Below are positions 1-6,284 of a stretch of 64,000 nt of DNA, piece after piece; positions within the stretch are counted from its first letter, which is position 1, and the number at the start of each line of letters is the position of its first letter. The notes beneath the pieces were generated by a model, which was given only the letters and a program-made list of their open reading frames with translations, had not been told where the DNA came from and searched no databases. Source of the stretch: an uncultured Eubacteriales bacterium. GTDB lineage: Bacteria; Bacillota; Clostridia; Oscillospirales; Acutalibacteraceae. The translations under genes were made by a program, and so were the position numbers. The stretch lies in contig CAKSEH010000006.1 in the NCBI GenBank assembly GCA_934446475.1, forward strand, positions 1 through 64,000. The letters run 5' to 3'.

Positions 1-203
1 TCGCCGTGACCTGAGCAACGATAATTAAGCCCCGGAACCTTAGCGGCGTTGCCGTCGGTAAGCCCGTAATAATCCTCGGTCAGTACGGTATGCCCGTTTT
101 CTCTTGCCGACACGGTGATCGGAATTAAAGACACAGTCATAACAGCAACAAATACGGCGGATATCAGTCTGACTATTCGCTTTTTGCAATCGCTATGCTT
201 CAT
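1..203 (-). CDS. N-terminus of a secreted protein (truncated by window edge)
   Basis: The reading frame starts with ATG at 201-203, preceded by an AGGAAGG ribosome-binding site, and runs off the left edge. The first ~33 residues form a textbook Sec signal peptide: charged start (MKHSDCKKR), hydrophobic core, and a probable cleavage site after VSA. The mature part begins RENGHTVLTEDYYGL and then reaches PGLNYRCSGHG, too little to name a family. It is transcribed divergently from the HTH gene at 418, with two palindromes between them, so the two may share control. Confidence 0.75.
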   Translation of the reverse strand, partial: MKHSDCKKRIVRLISAVFVAVMTVSLIPITVSARENGHTVLTEDYYGLTDGNAAKVPGLNYRCSGHG

Positions 204-269
204 AATCCTTCCTCTCCTATACCATTACAATTAAACAAATTACAAAATATACCCATATCATTTTTTTAC

Positions 270-278
270 ATTATAGCA
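270..278 (-). promoter_or_regulatory. Extended -10 promoter for the secreted-protein gene
   Basis: On the minus strand the bases read TGCTATAAT, an extended -10 element about 65 nt upstream of the start codon at 203. No good -35 is visible at 17 nt. The region just upstream of it is a 38-bp palindrome, which could be an operator or activator site. Confidence 0.5.
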
Positions 279-299
279 TATATAAAAGCTATCGAAACG

Positions 300-337
300 C
301 CTGTTTCCATATTGGCATATGCCAATATGGAAACAGG
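300..337. repeat. 38-bp perfect palindrome, candidate operator
   Basis: Two 19-bp arms are exact reverse complements with no spacer; the centre is TTGGCATATGCCAA. It lies between divergent promoters, upstream of the minus-strand -10 at 270-275 and about 24 bp from the plus-strand -35. There is no T-run, so it is not a simple terminator. A binding site for a dimeric regulator, possibly the HTH protein encoded at 418, is the simplest reading. Confidence 0.7.
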
Positions 338-343
338 AAAATG

Positions 344-375
344 TTTATTATTTTTAAAGCTTTAAAAATAATAAA
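344..375. repeat. 32-bp perfect palindrome overlapping the -35 region
   Basis: Two 16-bp arms are exact reverse complements, centred on AAAGCTTT. The palindrome covers the position where the -35 box of the promoter for the gene at 418 should be, and ends 9 nt before its TATAAT. It is 7 bp from the 38-bp palindrome, giving two dyads in 76 bp. Possible autoregulatory operator. Confidence 0.65.
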
Positions 376-389
376 GGTTGTTGTATAAT
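361..389 (+). promoter_or_regulatory. Promoter for the HTH protein gene
   Basis: TATAAT lies at 384-389 with a weak -35 (TTTAAA, 361-366) at 17-nt spacing, inside the second palindrome. A poor -35 under a dyad fits a regulated promoter. Confidence 0.5.
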
Positions 390-417
390 AAATAAAAACA
401 GGCTCGGGAGTGTTTTT

Positions 418-2154
418 ATGCGTTTTTGCGAAAAGTTAAACGAATATATGATAAACCTTGATTGTACGGCAAAGGAACTGTGTGAATTTTCGGGAATTTC
501 TCCCTCAACCTTAAGCCGTTACCGTTCAGGGGAGCGTGTGCCGGAAGTTAATTCGGAGGCATTTTCGAATCTTTGCGTTGCAATTTCAAAAATTGCAGAA
601 AAAAGTACTGCCATTAAAACCGATTTAAAGACAGTGATGCAGCAATTTAACACTTGTGAAGACTTTCCGACTGCGGATAAAGAATCACTTTGCAGTAATT
701 TCAACACCTTGGTGACCGGTCTTGACATAAATCTCTCTCAAATGTGCAAGTACATAAACTACGATGTCTCGACCGTATTTCGATTCAGAAACGGAACAAG
801 GAAACCGGCGGAGCCTAAAAAATTTGCCGTATATGTCGCTTCGTATGTTTCAACGATAGTTCAGGATGAGGGGCAAAAATATCAGCTTTCAAAAATAATC
901 GGGTGCGACCCCAACAGTTTATCTGCTGCAGAGGCAAGAAAAGAAAAAATAAGAGAGTGGCTGCTGAGCGGCAATGTAACTGTTCCTAAAAGTAATATTA
1001 CAAATTTTTTAAATAAGCTTGACGAATTCGATTTAAACGAATACATAAAGGCTATTCACTTTGACGAGATGAAAGTGCCGTCTCTCCCGTTTCAGCTTCC
1101 CACTTCAAAGTATTATTACGGAATCAAAGAAATGATGGAAAGCGAACTTGATTTTCTTAAAGCGACCGTTTTATCAAGATCGAAAAAGCCGGTAACGCTC
1201 TACAGCGATATGCCTATGGAAGAAATGGCGAAAGATCCGGATTTCCCGAAAAAGTGGATGTTTGGAATGGCGCTTATGCTAAAAAAGGGACTTCATCTTA
1301 ACAATATACACAATATTGACCGCTCTTTTGATGAAATGATGCTCGGCCTTGAAGGGTGGATACCGATGTATATGACGGGGCAGATATCACCTTATTATTT
1401 AAACGGAGCGCAAAGTAATGTTTTTAATCATTTTATCCGTGTTTCAGGCGCAGCCGCACTCTCAGGCGAAGCTATAAACGGTCATCATTCAAACGGCAGA
1501 TACTATCTTTCAAAAACAAAAGAGGATATATCGTATTACCAAACAAGAGCCGACGATCTGTTAAAAAATGCCCTGCCGCTTATGGAAATATACAGAAGTG
1601 AGCGTTCGGGCGAACTCGATAATTTCCTTTACACAGACTCAATGACGGAAGGAAACCGAAAAAATATACTATCCTCACCGCCGCTTTACACACTAAGCGA
1701 GGATTTATTAAAGAGCATTCTCGGCAGGCACGGCGTAAATAAAGCCGCAAAGGCTGAAATAATCAACTTTTACGGCTTACAGAAAAATATAATATCAAAC
1801 ATATTAAAAAAGAATTTTATAACGGATGAGATTGCGCTTTTAAGTGGGGAGGAGTTCAAAAAAAGTCCTGCTGTTATGCAACTTTCCGGTATGTTTTTTG
1901 ACGGAGATATAAAATACAGCTATGAAGAATACAGCGAGCATTTAAGACTGACAAAAGAATTCGCCGAGAAAAACGAAAATTACAGTTCGAAATTTTCTTC
2001 ATTCAGCGCATTTTCAAATCTTCAGATAATAATGCACGAGGGTAAATGGGCTATGATATCAAAAGGAAATTCGCCGGCAATTCACTTTGTTATCAAGCAC
2101 CCGAAACTAAGAAGCGCCATTGAAAAATTTGTTCCGCCGATCGTGGAAGAGTAA
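418..2154 (+). CDS. Large HTH-domain protein of unknown function
   Basis: 578 aa, with CGGGAG ribosome-binding site before ATG at 418. Residues ~1-45 look like an XRE-type helix-turn-helix (LSRYRSGERVPE is the recognition-helix region). A second, similar segment at ~95-140 (VSTVFRFRNGTRKPAE) suggests a tandem HTH pair. The remaining ~400 residues are an all-alpha-looking region that I do not recognise; it includes a Tyr-rich stretch near 235 and a segment reading HHSNGRYYLS. Two perfect palindromes lie directly upstream, so it is probably a DNA-binding regulator acting on itself and/or the divergent secreted-protein gene. DNA binding is inferred from the motif; the ligand or signal is unknown. 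Confidence 0.75.
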   Translation: MRFCEKLNEYMINLDCTAKELCEFSGISPSTLSRYRSGERVPEVNSEAFSNLCVAISKIAEKSTAIKTDLKTVMQQFNTCEDFPTADKESLCSNFNTLVTGLDINLSQMCKYINYDVSTVFRFRNGTRKPAEPKKFAVYVASYVSTIVQDEGQKYQLSKIIGCDPNSLSAAEARKEKIREWLLSGNVTVPKSNITNFLNKLDEFDLNEYIKAIHFDEMKVPSLPFQLPTSKYYYGIKEMMESELDFLKATVLSRSKKPVTLYSDMPMEEMAKDPDFPKKWMFGMALMLKKGLHLNNIHNIDRSFDEMMLGLEGWIPMYMTGQISPYYLNGAQSNVFNHFIRVSGAAALSGEAINGHHSNGRYYLSKTKEDISYYQTRADDLLKNALPLMEIYRSERSGELDNFLYTDSMTEGNRKNILSSPPLYTLSEDLLKSILGRHGVNKAAKAEIINFYGLQKNIISNILKKNFITDEIALLSGEEFKKSPAVMQLSGMFFDGDIKYSYEEYSEHLRLTKEFAEKNENYSSKFSSFSAFSNLQIIMHEGKWAMISKGNSPAIHFVIKHPKLRSAIEKFVPPIVEE

Positions 2155-2195
2155 TATCAGAGAACTGTTGTTTATAAGCCGTTATAAAGTAAAAG

Positions 2196-2226
2196 TACCG
2201 CTCACTTTCGTGAGCGGTATTTTTGT
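2196..2226. terminator. Bidirectional hairpin terminator
   Basis: Stem ACCGCTCAC/GTGAGCGGT with TTTC loop followed by ATTTTTG on the plus strand. It ends the HTH gene. The opposite strand also carries a T-rich tail (TACTTTTACTTT), so it may stop transcription from the 2250-2886 genes too. Confidence 0.8.
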
Positions 2227-2249
2227 GTCTGCGCGACGGAATAGCACAA

Positions 2250-2533
2250 TTATTCTTTCGGAACTGCTAGCAAACGAAACCTTATGCAATTACAGGGACA
2301 CGAAACATCTATCGAATACTTTTTTTTGAACCCCGATATGTAAAATTTCCTCCGCAGCGAACGATTTCACAGTATGTATAAATTTCAGATATTGCACGGG
2401 GACAAAACCTATGCGGAGTTTCGTATTCAAAAGAAAAAACATCACCTTTTTCCAGACCGAGCCTGCAATCTTTTGCATAACCATCGGTTACTTCAACACG
2501 AAAGCTCCATTCCTTTTTAATCCATTTATTCAT
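2250..2533 (-). CDS. Small TIGR04076-like protein, frameshifted in an A8 run
   Basis: The intact frame from ATG 2533 stops after 74 aa at 2309. It reads FRVEV...GDVFSFEYETPHRFCPRAISEIYTY...GGNFTYRGSKK, which fits the small TIGR04076 family. At an 8-A run (complement of 2320-2327) a one-base frame change would continue with YSIDVSCPCNCIRFRLLAVPKE and stop at 2250. That tail carries the Cys-rich end expected of the family and gives ~94 aa, close to the usual length. So it is a recent frameshift, a sequencing error, or slippage. The start overlaps the stop of the upstream four-helix-bundle gene (ATGA), so the two are coupled. Function unknown. Confidence 0.6.
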
Positions 2534-2886
2534 CTGCAGACTTCCTTTGCGGTATTAAGCGAGGAAATCAACATTCTTCTGATTGCACCGCATTGATTTT
2601 GCAACGGTTTATATGTTGATTCCGCAATATAGCCGGTTTCAAAAAGAAGTTCAAGCCAATACTCTGTTTCAAAGCATTCCTTTTGTGCTATTTCCAATTT
2701 TGAAATAAAGTCTTTTTTACCTTGGGCATACTGCGCCTCATGAATATTTGCTCCGATACTTGTTCCCGAACGCAACAGTTGACTTGTCAGAACCGATTCT
2801 TTGTATTTTGATTTAACATCACGGCAAAGAAACACGATTTGCTTGGCAAAGTCTTTTGATTTACAACGCAAAATGCTATCCGGCAT
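2530..2886 (-). CDS. Four-helix-bundle protein (S23/IVP-like)
   Basis: 118 aa from ATG 2886, chosen because GGGGTGAT lies just upstream; a longer frame to 2985 runs back into the repeat region and has no such signal. The sequence (KSKDFAKQIVFLC, LLRSGTSIGANIHEAQYAQ, FISKLEIAQKECFETEYWLELL) matches the small four-helix-bundle family found in 23S rRNA intervening sequences and related to Avd of diversity-generating retroelements. No rRNA, reverse transcriptase or variable repeat is present here. It has a TATAAT at 2906-2911 and overlaps the next small gene by 4 nt. A structured GTGATAT repeat lies directly upstream. Confidence 0.85.
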   Translation of the reverse strand: MPDSILRCKSKDFAKQIVFLCRDVKSKYKESVLTSQLLRSGTSIGANIHEAQYAQGKKDFISKLEIAQKECFETEYWLELLFETGYIAESTYKPLQNQCGAIRRMLISSLNTAKEVCR

Positions 2887-2919
2887 TATATTATCACCCC
2901 AACGAATTATATCATAAAA

Positions 2920-2937
2920 CTCTTTACCTGTAAAGAG
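2920..2937. repeat. Perfect 8-bp hairpin at the edge of the GTGATAT cluster
   Basis: CTCTTTAC-CT-GTAAAGAG sits between the promoter of the four-helix-bundle gene and the first GTGATAT unit. It may be part of the repeat unit or a leader structure. Confidence 0.5.
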
Positions 2938-3108
2938 ACGGTGATATGCCTCGCCGCACTCGGCGTGATATTTTTGCCGACGCAAAAGTGATATTGCGCC
3001 GTTGGCACAGTGATATTATATTCGCCGTTTACACTCGCGAAGCGAATATCACCCGGCAACGCCGGATATCACTGCACAGCAATACCTCTCGCCGTAAGGC
3101 GAATATAA
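2938..3108. repeat. GTGATAT hairpin-repeat cluster
   Basis: Six copies of the heptamer occur in ~130 bp: GTGATAT at 2941, 2965, 2988 and 3010, then its complement ATATCAC at 3046 and 3066. GC-rich mini-dyads lie between them (GCCGCACTCGGC, GCGCCGTTGGC, CCGGCAACGCCGG, CGCCGTAAGGCG). The outer copies are inverted with respect to each other, so the whole block can fold into a large hairpin. It sits between the four-helix-bundle gene and the terminator of tRNA-Arg. Repeats of this style occur next to such genes in related Clostridia; I cannot test copy number elsewhere in the genome. Confidence 0.65.
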
Positions 3109-3110
3109 CT

Positions 3111-3144
3111 GAAAAAAGCCAAGTCTCTCGACTTAGCTTTTTTC
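3111..3144 (-). terminator. Terminator of tRNA-Arg
   Basis: Hairpin with 14-nt arms of the type AAAAAAGC..AAGTC / GACTT..GCTTTTTT and a small loop, immediately after the CCA end of the tRNA on the minus strand. Confidence 0.85.
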
Positions 3145-3221
3145 TGGCCCGCCTGAAGGGATTCGAACCCCCGTTCTTCAGAATCGGAATCTGCTGCGTT
3201 ATCCAGCTGCGCCACAGGCGG
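3145..3221 (-). tRNA. tRNA-Arg (anticodon CCG)
   Basis: 77 nt including an encoded CCA. Acceptor stem CCGCCTG/CAGGCGG is perfect; D-arm GGCGCAGCTGGATAACGC; anticodon loop TTCCGAT gives CCG (bases 3185-3187), reading Arg codon CGG; T-arm GGGGGTTCGAATCCCTT closes with two G-U pairs. The anticodon stem has one mismatch at its base. There is no room for a promoter between it and galE (39 nt), so it is probably transcribed from galE read-through. Confidence 0.93.
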
Positions 3222-3227
3222 ATATAA

Positions 3228-3257
3228 ACAGGGCGTTACCTGCGCCCTGTTGTTTTT
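3228..3257. terminator. Hairpin between galE and tRNA-Arg
   Basis: ACAGGGCG/CGCCCTGT stem. The T-run (TTGTTTTTT) is on the plus-strand side; on the minus strand only TTTAT follows, so it is at best a leaky terminator for galE. Confidence 0.5.
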
Positions 3258-3259
3258 TA

Positions 3260-4273
3260 TCAATCGTCATAGCCGTTGGGATTATTCTTTTGCCAACGCC
3301 AAGTGTCCTCGCACATCTCTTCAACGCTGTGCTTTGCTTCCCAGCCGAGAAGTTTTTTAGCCTTTGAAGCATCGGCATAAACTTCATCGGGGTCTCCGGG
3401 GCGGCGAGGATCTATAACATAAGGTATATCTACGCCGGACGCCTTGACAAATGCATCTCTGAGCTGTAAAACGCTTGTTCCGTTGCCGGTACCGAGGTTT
3501 ATCTCCTCGCATCCTTTATTCTTCATTGCCCATTCTATAGCCTTTACGTGGCCTACTGCAAGGTCGACAACGTGAATATAGTCTCTGACGCCGGTACCGT
3601 CAACTGTGTTATAATCGTTACCGAAAACGTGGAGTTTCTCAAGTTTACCTACGGCAACCTGAGAAATATACGGCATAAGGTTGTTCGGTATTCCCTTGGG
3701 GTCCTCCCCTATCGTACCCGACTTATGGGCACCTATGGGGTTGAAATATCTGAGAAGTGCTATACACCAATCTTTATCTGCAACATAAAGATCCCTTAAG
3801 ATATCTTCAATAAAGAGCTTTGTTCTGCCGTAAGGATTTATTGCGCCTGTCGGCATACCTTCAACAAGCGGCATAGTCTTTGCAACACCGTAAACCGTCG
3901 CAGAAGATGAGAATACTATCTTCTTAACACCGAATTCCGTCATAACTTCAATAAGCGACAAAGTGCTTTCAAGGTTATTTGAATAATACATAATCGGCTT
4001 TCTTACCGACTCGCCTACTGCTTTAAGACCTGCAAAATGAATAACCGATTCAATGCTGTTTTCACGGAAAATCTTTCTTAAAGCGTCTTTATCACGGACA
4101 TCGTTTTCGTAAAATTTAAGTGATTTGCCCGTGATTTTCTCTACTCTGTCAAGTGCCTTTGCCGAGCTGTTATCAAGGTTATCGATAACTACAACATCAT
4201 ATCCGGCATTTAACATTTCAACGCAGGTATGACTTCCTATATAACCTGCTCCTCCTGTTATTAAAACTGACAT
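3260..4273 (-). CDS. galE: UDP-glucose 4-epimerase
   Basis: 337 aa, the usual GalE length. It interconverts UDP-glucose and UDP-galactose (Leloir pathway, surface polysaccharide precursors), using bound NAD+. The N-terminal Rossmann motif GGAGYIGSHTCVEM is at ~7-20, the catalytic Ser/Tyr/Lys lie in SSSATVYG and YGRTK, and ALLRYFNPIGAH and DYIHVVDLA are family-typical. GGAGGTATTATT precedes the ATG. It follows the cytidylate-kinase-like gene by 28 nt on the same strand, and tRNA-Arg lies 38 nt downstream. Galactose-releasing enzymes are likely at 6.3-10.3 kb. Confidence 0.96.
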   Translation of the reverse strand: MSVLITGGAGYIGSHTCVEMLNAGYDVVVIDNLDNSSAKALDRVEKITGKSLKFYENDVRDKDALRKIFRENSIESVIHFAGLKAVGESVRKPIMYYSNNLESTLSLIEVMTEFGVKKIVFSSSATVYGVAKTMPLVEGMPTGAINPYGRTKLFIEDILRDLYVADKDWCIALLRYFNPIGAHKSGTIGEDPKGIPNNLMPYISQVAVGKLEKLHVFGNDYNTVDGTGVRDYIHVVDLAVGHVKAIEWAMKNKGCEEINLGTGNGTSVLQLRDAFVKASGVDIPYVIDPRRPGDPDEVYADASKAKKLLGWEAKHSVEEMCEDTWRWQKNNPNGYDD

Positions 4274-4301
4274 AATAATACCTCCGAAACCTTGTCAGGC
4301 T

Positions 4302-4904
4302 TTATTTAAACATCTTTGCAATAACCGATACGAATTCCTTAATATCGGTATCCGTAGTATTGATGCACATATTGTAGTTTGAAATGTCATCCCACTTATT
4401 GCCTGTATAAAACTCGTAATAAGATCTACGGTTTTTATCTATTTTATTTATCATTTTTTTGAGCGCTTTATCATCATACTCCTCAGCCTTGGTACTGCGG
4501 CTGCGGCATCTTGCCATTCGGCTTTCGATATCGGCATAGACAAATATTTTGTAAGGGTCTTTATCTCTGAGTATAAAGTCCGCACATCTGCCGACTATCA
4601 CGCAATCGGATTTCTCTGCAAGAGATAAAATTATTTCCTTTTGAGCTTTATAAACAGACTGCGTATTTTGAAATGCGGGGCTTTCGAGGTAGGCAAAGCT
4701 GTGGCCCACCGTGATCGGATAAAGGTTGTGAGGCGTGCATTCGACTATTTCTTTAACATAATCTTCCGACAAGGCGGTATGTTCCGCTATTTCGGTAACT
4801 ATTTCCTTATCATAATACTCAATTTTAAGTTCCTCTGCAAGACGCCTTCCGAGTTCTCTTCCGCCGCTGCCGAATTGCCTTGAAACAGTAATAATTCTAC
4901 TCAT
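4302..4904 (-). CDS. Cytidylate kinase-like protein
   Basis: 200 aa. P-loop-like start RIITVSRQFGSGGRELGRRLAEEL at ~3-26, then VIVGRCADFILRDK and RMARCRSRS near the middle, as in the AAA_26 'cytidylate kinase-like' family common in gut Clostridia. The P-loop reads SRQFGSGGRELG rather than GxxxxGKS, which is typical of this group and distinct from true Cmk. Substrate unproven; a nucleoside monophosphate kinase role is inferred. GGAGG lies upstream of the start. Probably co-transcribed with galE. Confidence 0.85.
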   Translation of the reverse strand: MSRIITVSRQFGSGGRELGRRLAEELKIEYYDKEIVTEIAEHTALSEDYVKEIVECTPHNLYPITVGHSFAYLESPAFQNTQSVYKAQKEIILSLAEKSDCVIVGRCADFILRDKDPYKIFVYADIESRMARCRSRSTKAEEYDDKALKKMINKIDKNRRSYYEFYTGNKWDDISNYNMCINTTDTDIKEFVSVIAKMFK

Positions 4905-4958
4905 ACAACAATACCTCCTGCAATATTATTTTAGCATTTAATAAAACCCGTGTCAATC

Positions 4959-6179
4959 TTAGTTTTTACTTTTCCTATTAAACGGCAATGATACTATAAT
5001 GCCTACAGCCATTATTGCCACCCAAACAAGCAATAGGTTCTTCCACCCTATAGACGGAACCGCTCTTGAGAAGAGAATGTTCGCCAAAGCTGCTGCTATA
5101 TAACTTATAAAGTCAAGGTATCCGGTCGCCGTTGATACCATTCCGGTATCACGCAGCGCAGGACAGTAAATGCTCCAGAGAATAGTTGTTGCCGCCCCGT
5201 TGGCAAACAGAGCAAGACTTAAAAACACTCCGTTAAGGACAGGTTCTTTTACAGCGAACATCATAAAAAACGAAACCGTTCCGAGCGCAAAAGCAAACAA
5301 AAGGTTTGCATTCATATTCTGCCTGAAAACACGCTCATAAATGAATATCGTAACAAATGGCATAACCGAAAGCACAACCGTTATGACCGAATAAACCGTA
5401 ACCGAGATTTCATTATTAAAGGACAGATATTCGGAAAGATATGTAGGAGTCCAAAATATTACGGATGTACGAACTATTCCGGTTATCATTGAAACTATGG
5501 TATATTTTATTATTCCGTTATCAACAAGAAGTTTTATCCCCGATGTGAGATTTCCTTTTTCCTTTTTCGGATTTTTAAACTGATTATATTTTACGGCACC
5601 GCTTTTTTCAAACCGGACAAACAGAAAAAATGCCGCAACACCCATAAAAACGGAGAACAAACCGCATATAACAAAAGCTGATTTCCAATCAAAAAGTATT
5701 GCGAACAGCCCCGCTGCGGGAGAGCCCAAAAACGAAACCAATGTAAGACACAGAACGCACCTTACGGCAAACTTAGGCAATGTGTTTTCCGTTATAACCT
5801 TAGTCATCGGGGCATATATCATAGAAAGAAAAAATCCGCTTACACCGTAAACCACAGCTATGACTATTTTATTTTGAAAAATCGGGAAAAATAAATTGCA
5901 AAGGCCCGAAAGTATGAGCCCCACGCTTACCATATACCTTGCTATGATCTTGTCTCCGATTATTCCGTTTATCATCTGCCCTAAGGCATATGTAAACATA
6001 TAAAGAGTCGATATAGTTCCTATATATTCTATGGAATAGGCAGAGGTTTTAATCATCGACGGTGATAACACTCCGAGAAGGTTTCTCGCCGTGTAAACAA
6101 CAAAATAAAAGACCGAGCAGCTAATGCCCAGCTTAAGTGCAATTTCTGCGTTATCGGAAATTTTGAATTTCACCCTCAT
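4959..6179 (-). CDS. MFS transporter, OPA (organophosphate antiporter)-like
   Basis: 406 aa with ~12 hydrophobic segments. Features such as ARNLLGVLSP near the start, QMINGIIGDKIIARYMVSVGLILSG in loop 2-3, and ATGYLDFISYIAAALANI in the C-terminal half resemble the OPA group (GlpT/UhpT) of the major facilitator family. The substrate is unknown; the glycosidase genes upstream suggest a sugar or sugar phosphate. ATG at 6179 (or GTG at 6182) is the only sensible start, yet a consensus promoter ends at 6191, so the mRNA would have a 5' leader of only ~2-5 nt. Confidence 0.85.
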   Translation of the reverse strand: MRVKFKISDNAEIALKLGISCSVFYFVVYTARNLLGVLSPSMIKTSAYSIEYIGTISTLYMFTYALGQMINGIIGDKIIARYMVSVGLILSGLCNLFFPIFQNKIVIAVVYGVSGFFLSMIYAPMTKVITENTLPKFAVRCVLCLTLVSFLGSPAAGLFAILFDWKSAFVICGLFSVFMGVAAFFLFVRFEKSGAVKYNQFKNPKKEKGNLTSGIKLLVDNGIIKYTIVSMITGIVRTSVIFWTPTYLSEYLSFNNEISVTVYSVITVVLSVMPFVTIFIYERVFRQNMNANLLFAFALGTVSFFMMFAVKEPVLNGVFLSLALFANGAATTILWSIYCPALRDTGMVSTATGYLDFISYIAAALANILFSRAVPSIGWKNLLLVWVAIMAVGIIVSLPFNRKSKN

Positions 6180-6190
6180 CACCGCAGAAT

Positions 6191-6219
6191 ATTATAGCAA
6201 ATCAAAGCGGGTATGTCAA
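6191..6219 (-). promoter_or_regulatory. Perfect consensus sigma-A promoter, near-leaderless
   Basis: TTGACA (complement of 6214-6219), 17-nt spacer, TATAAT (complement of 6191-6196). The expected +1 is near 6184, about 5 nt before the ATG at 6179. Confidence 0.85.
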
Positions 6220-6234
6220 TTTAAAATAAAAAAA

Positions 6235-6271
6235 GCCGCACTTTTATTATGAGATATCATAAAAGTGCGGC
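6235..6271 (-). terminator. Terminator after the GH110-like gene
   Basis: 13-bp stem GCCGCACTTTTAT/ATAAAAGTGCGGC with TTTTTTTATTTT following on the minus strand. It separates the glycosidase operon from the MFS gene. Confidence 0.85.
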
Positions 6272-6284
6272 AAAAACAAATTTT

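Noticed and set aside
2530..2886. Avd of a diversity-generating retroelement
   Set aside because: The fold family is shared, but no reverse transcriptase or template/variable repeats are in the window.
3069..3263. A minus-strand open frame across the tRNA-Arg region
   Set aside because: It is a chance translation through the tRNA-Arg gene and its terminator, with no ribosome-binding site.
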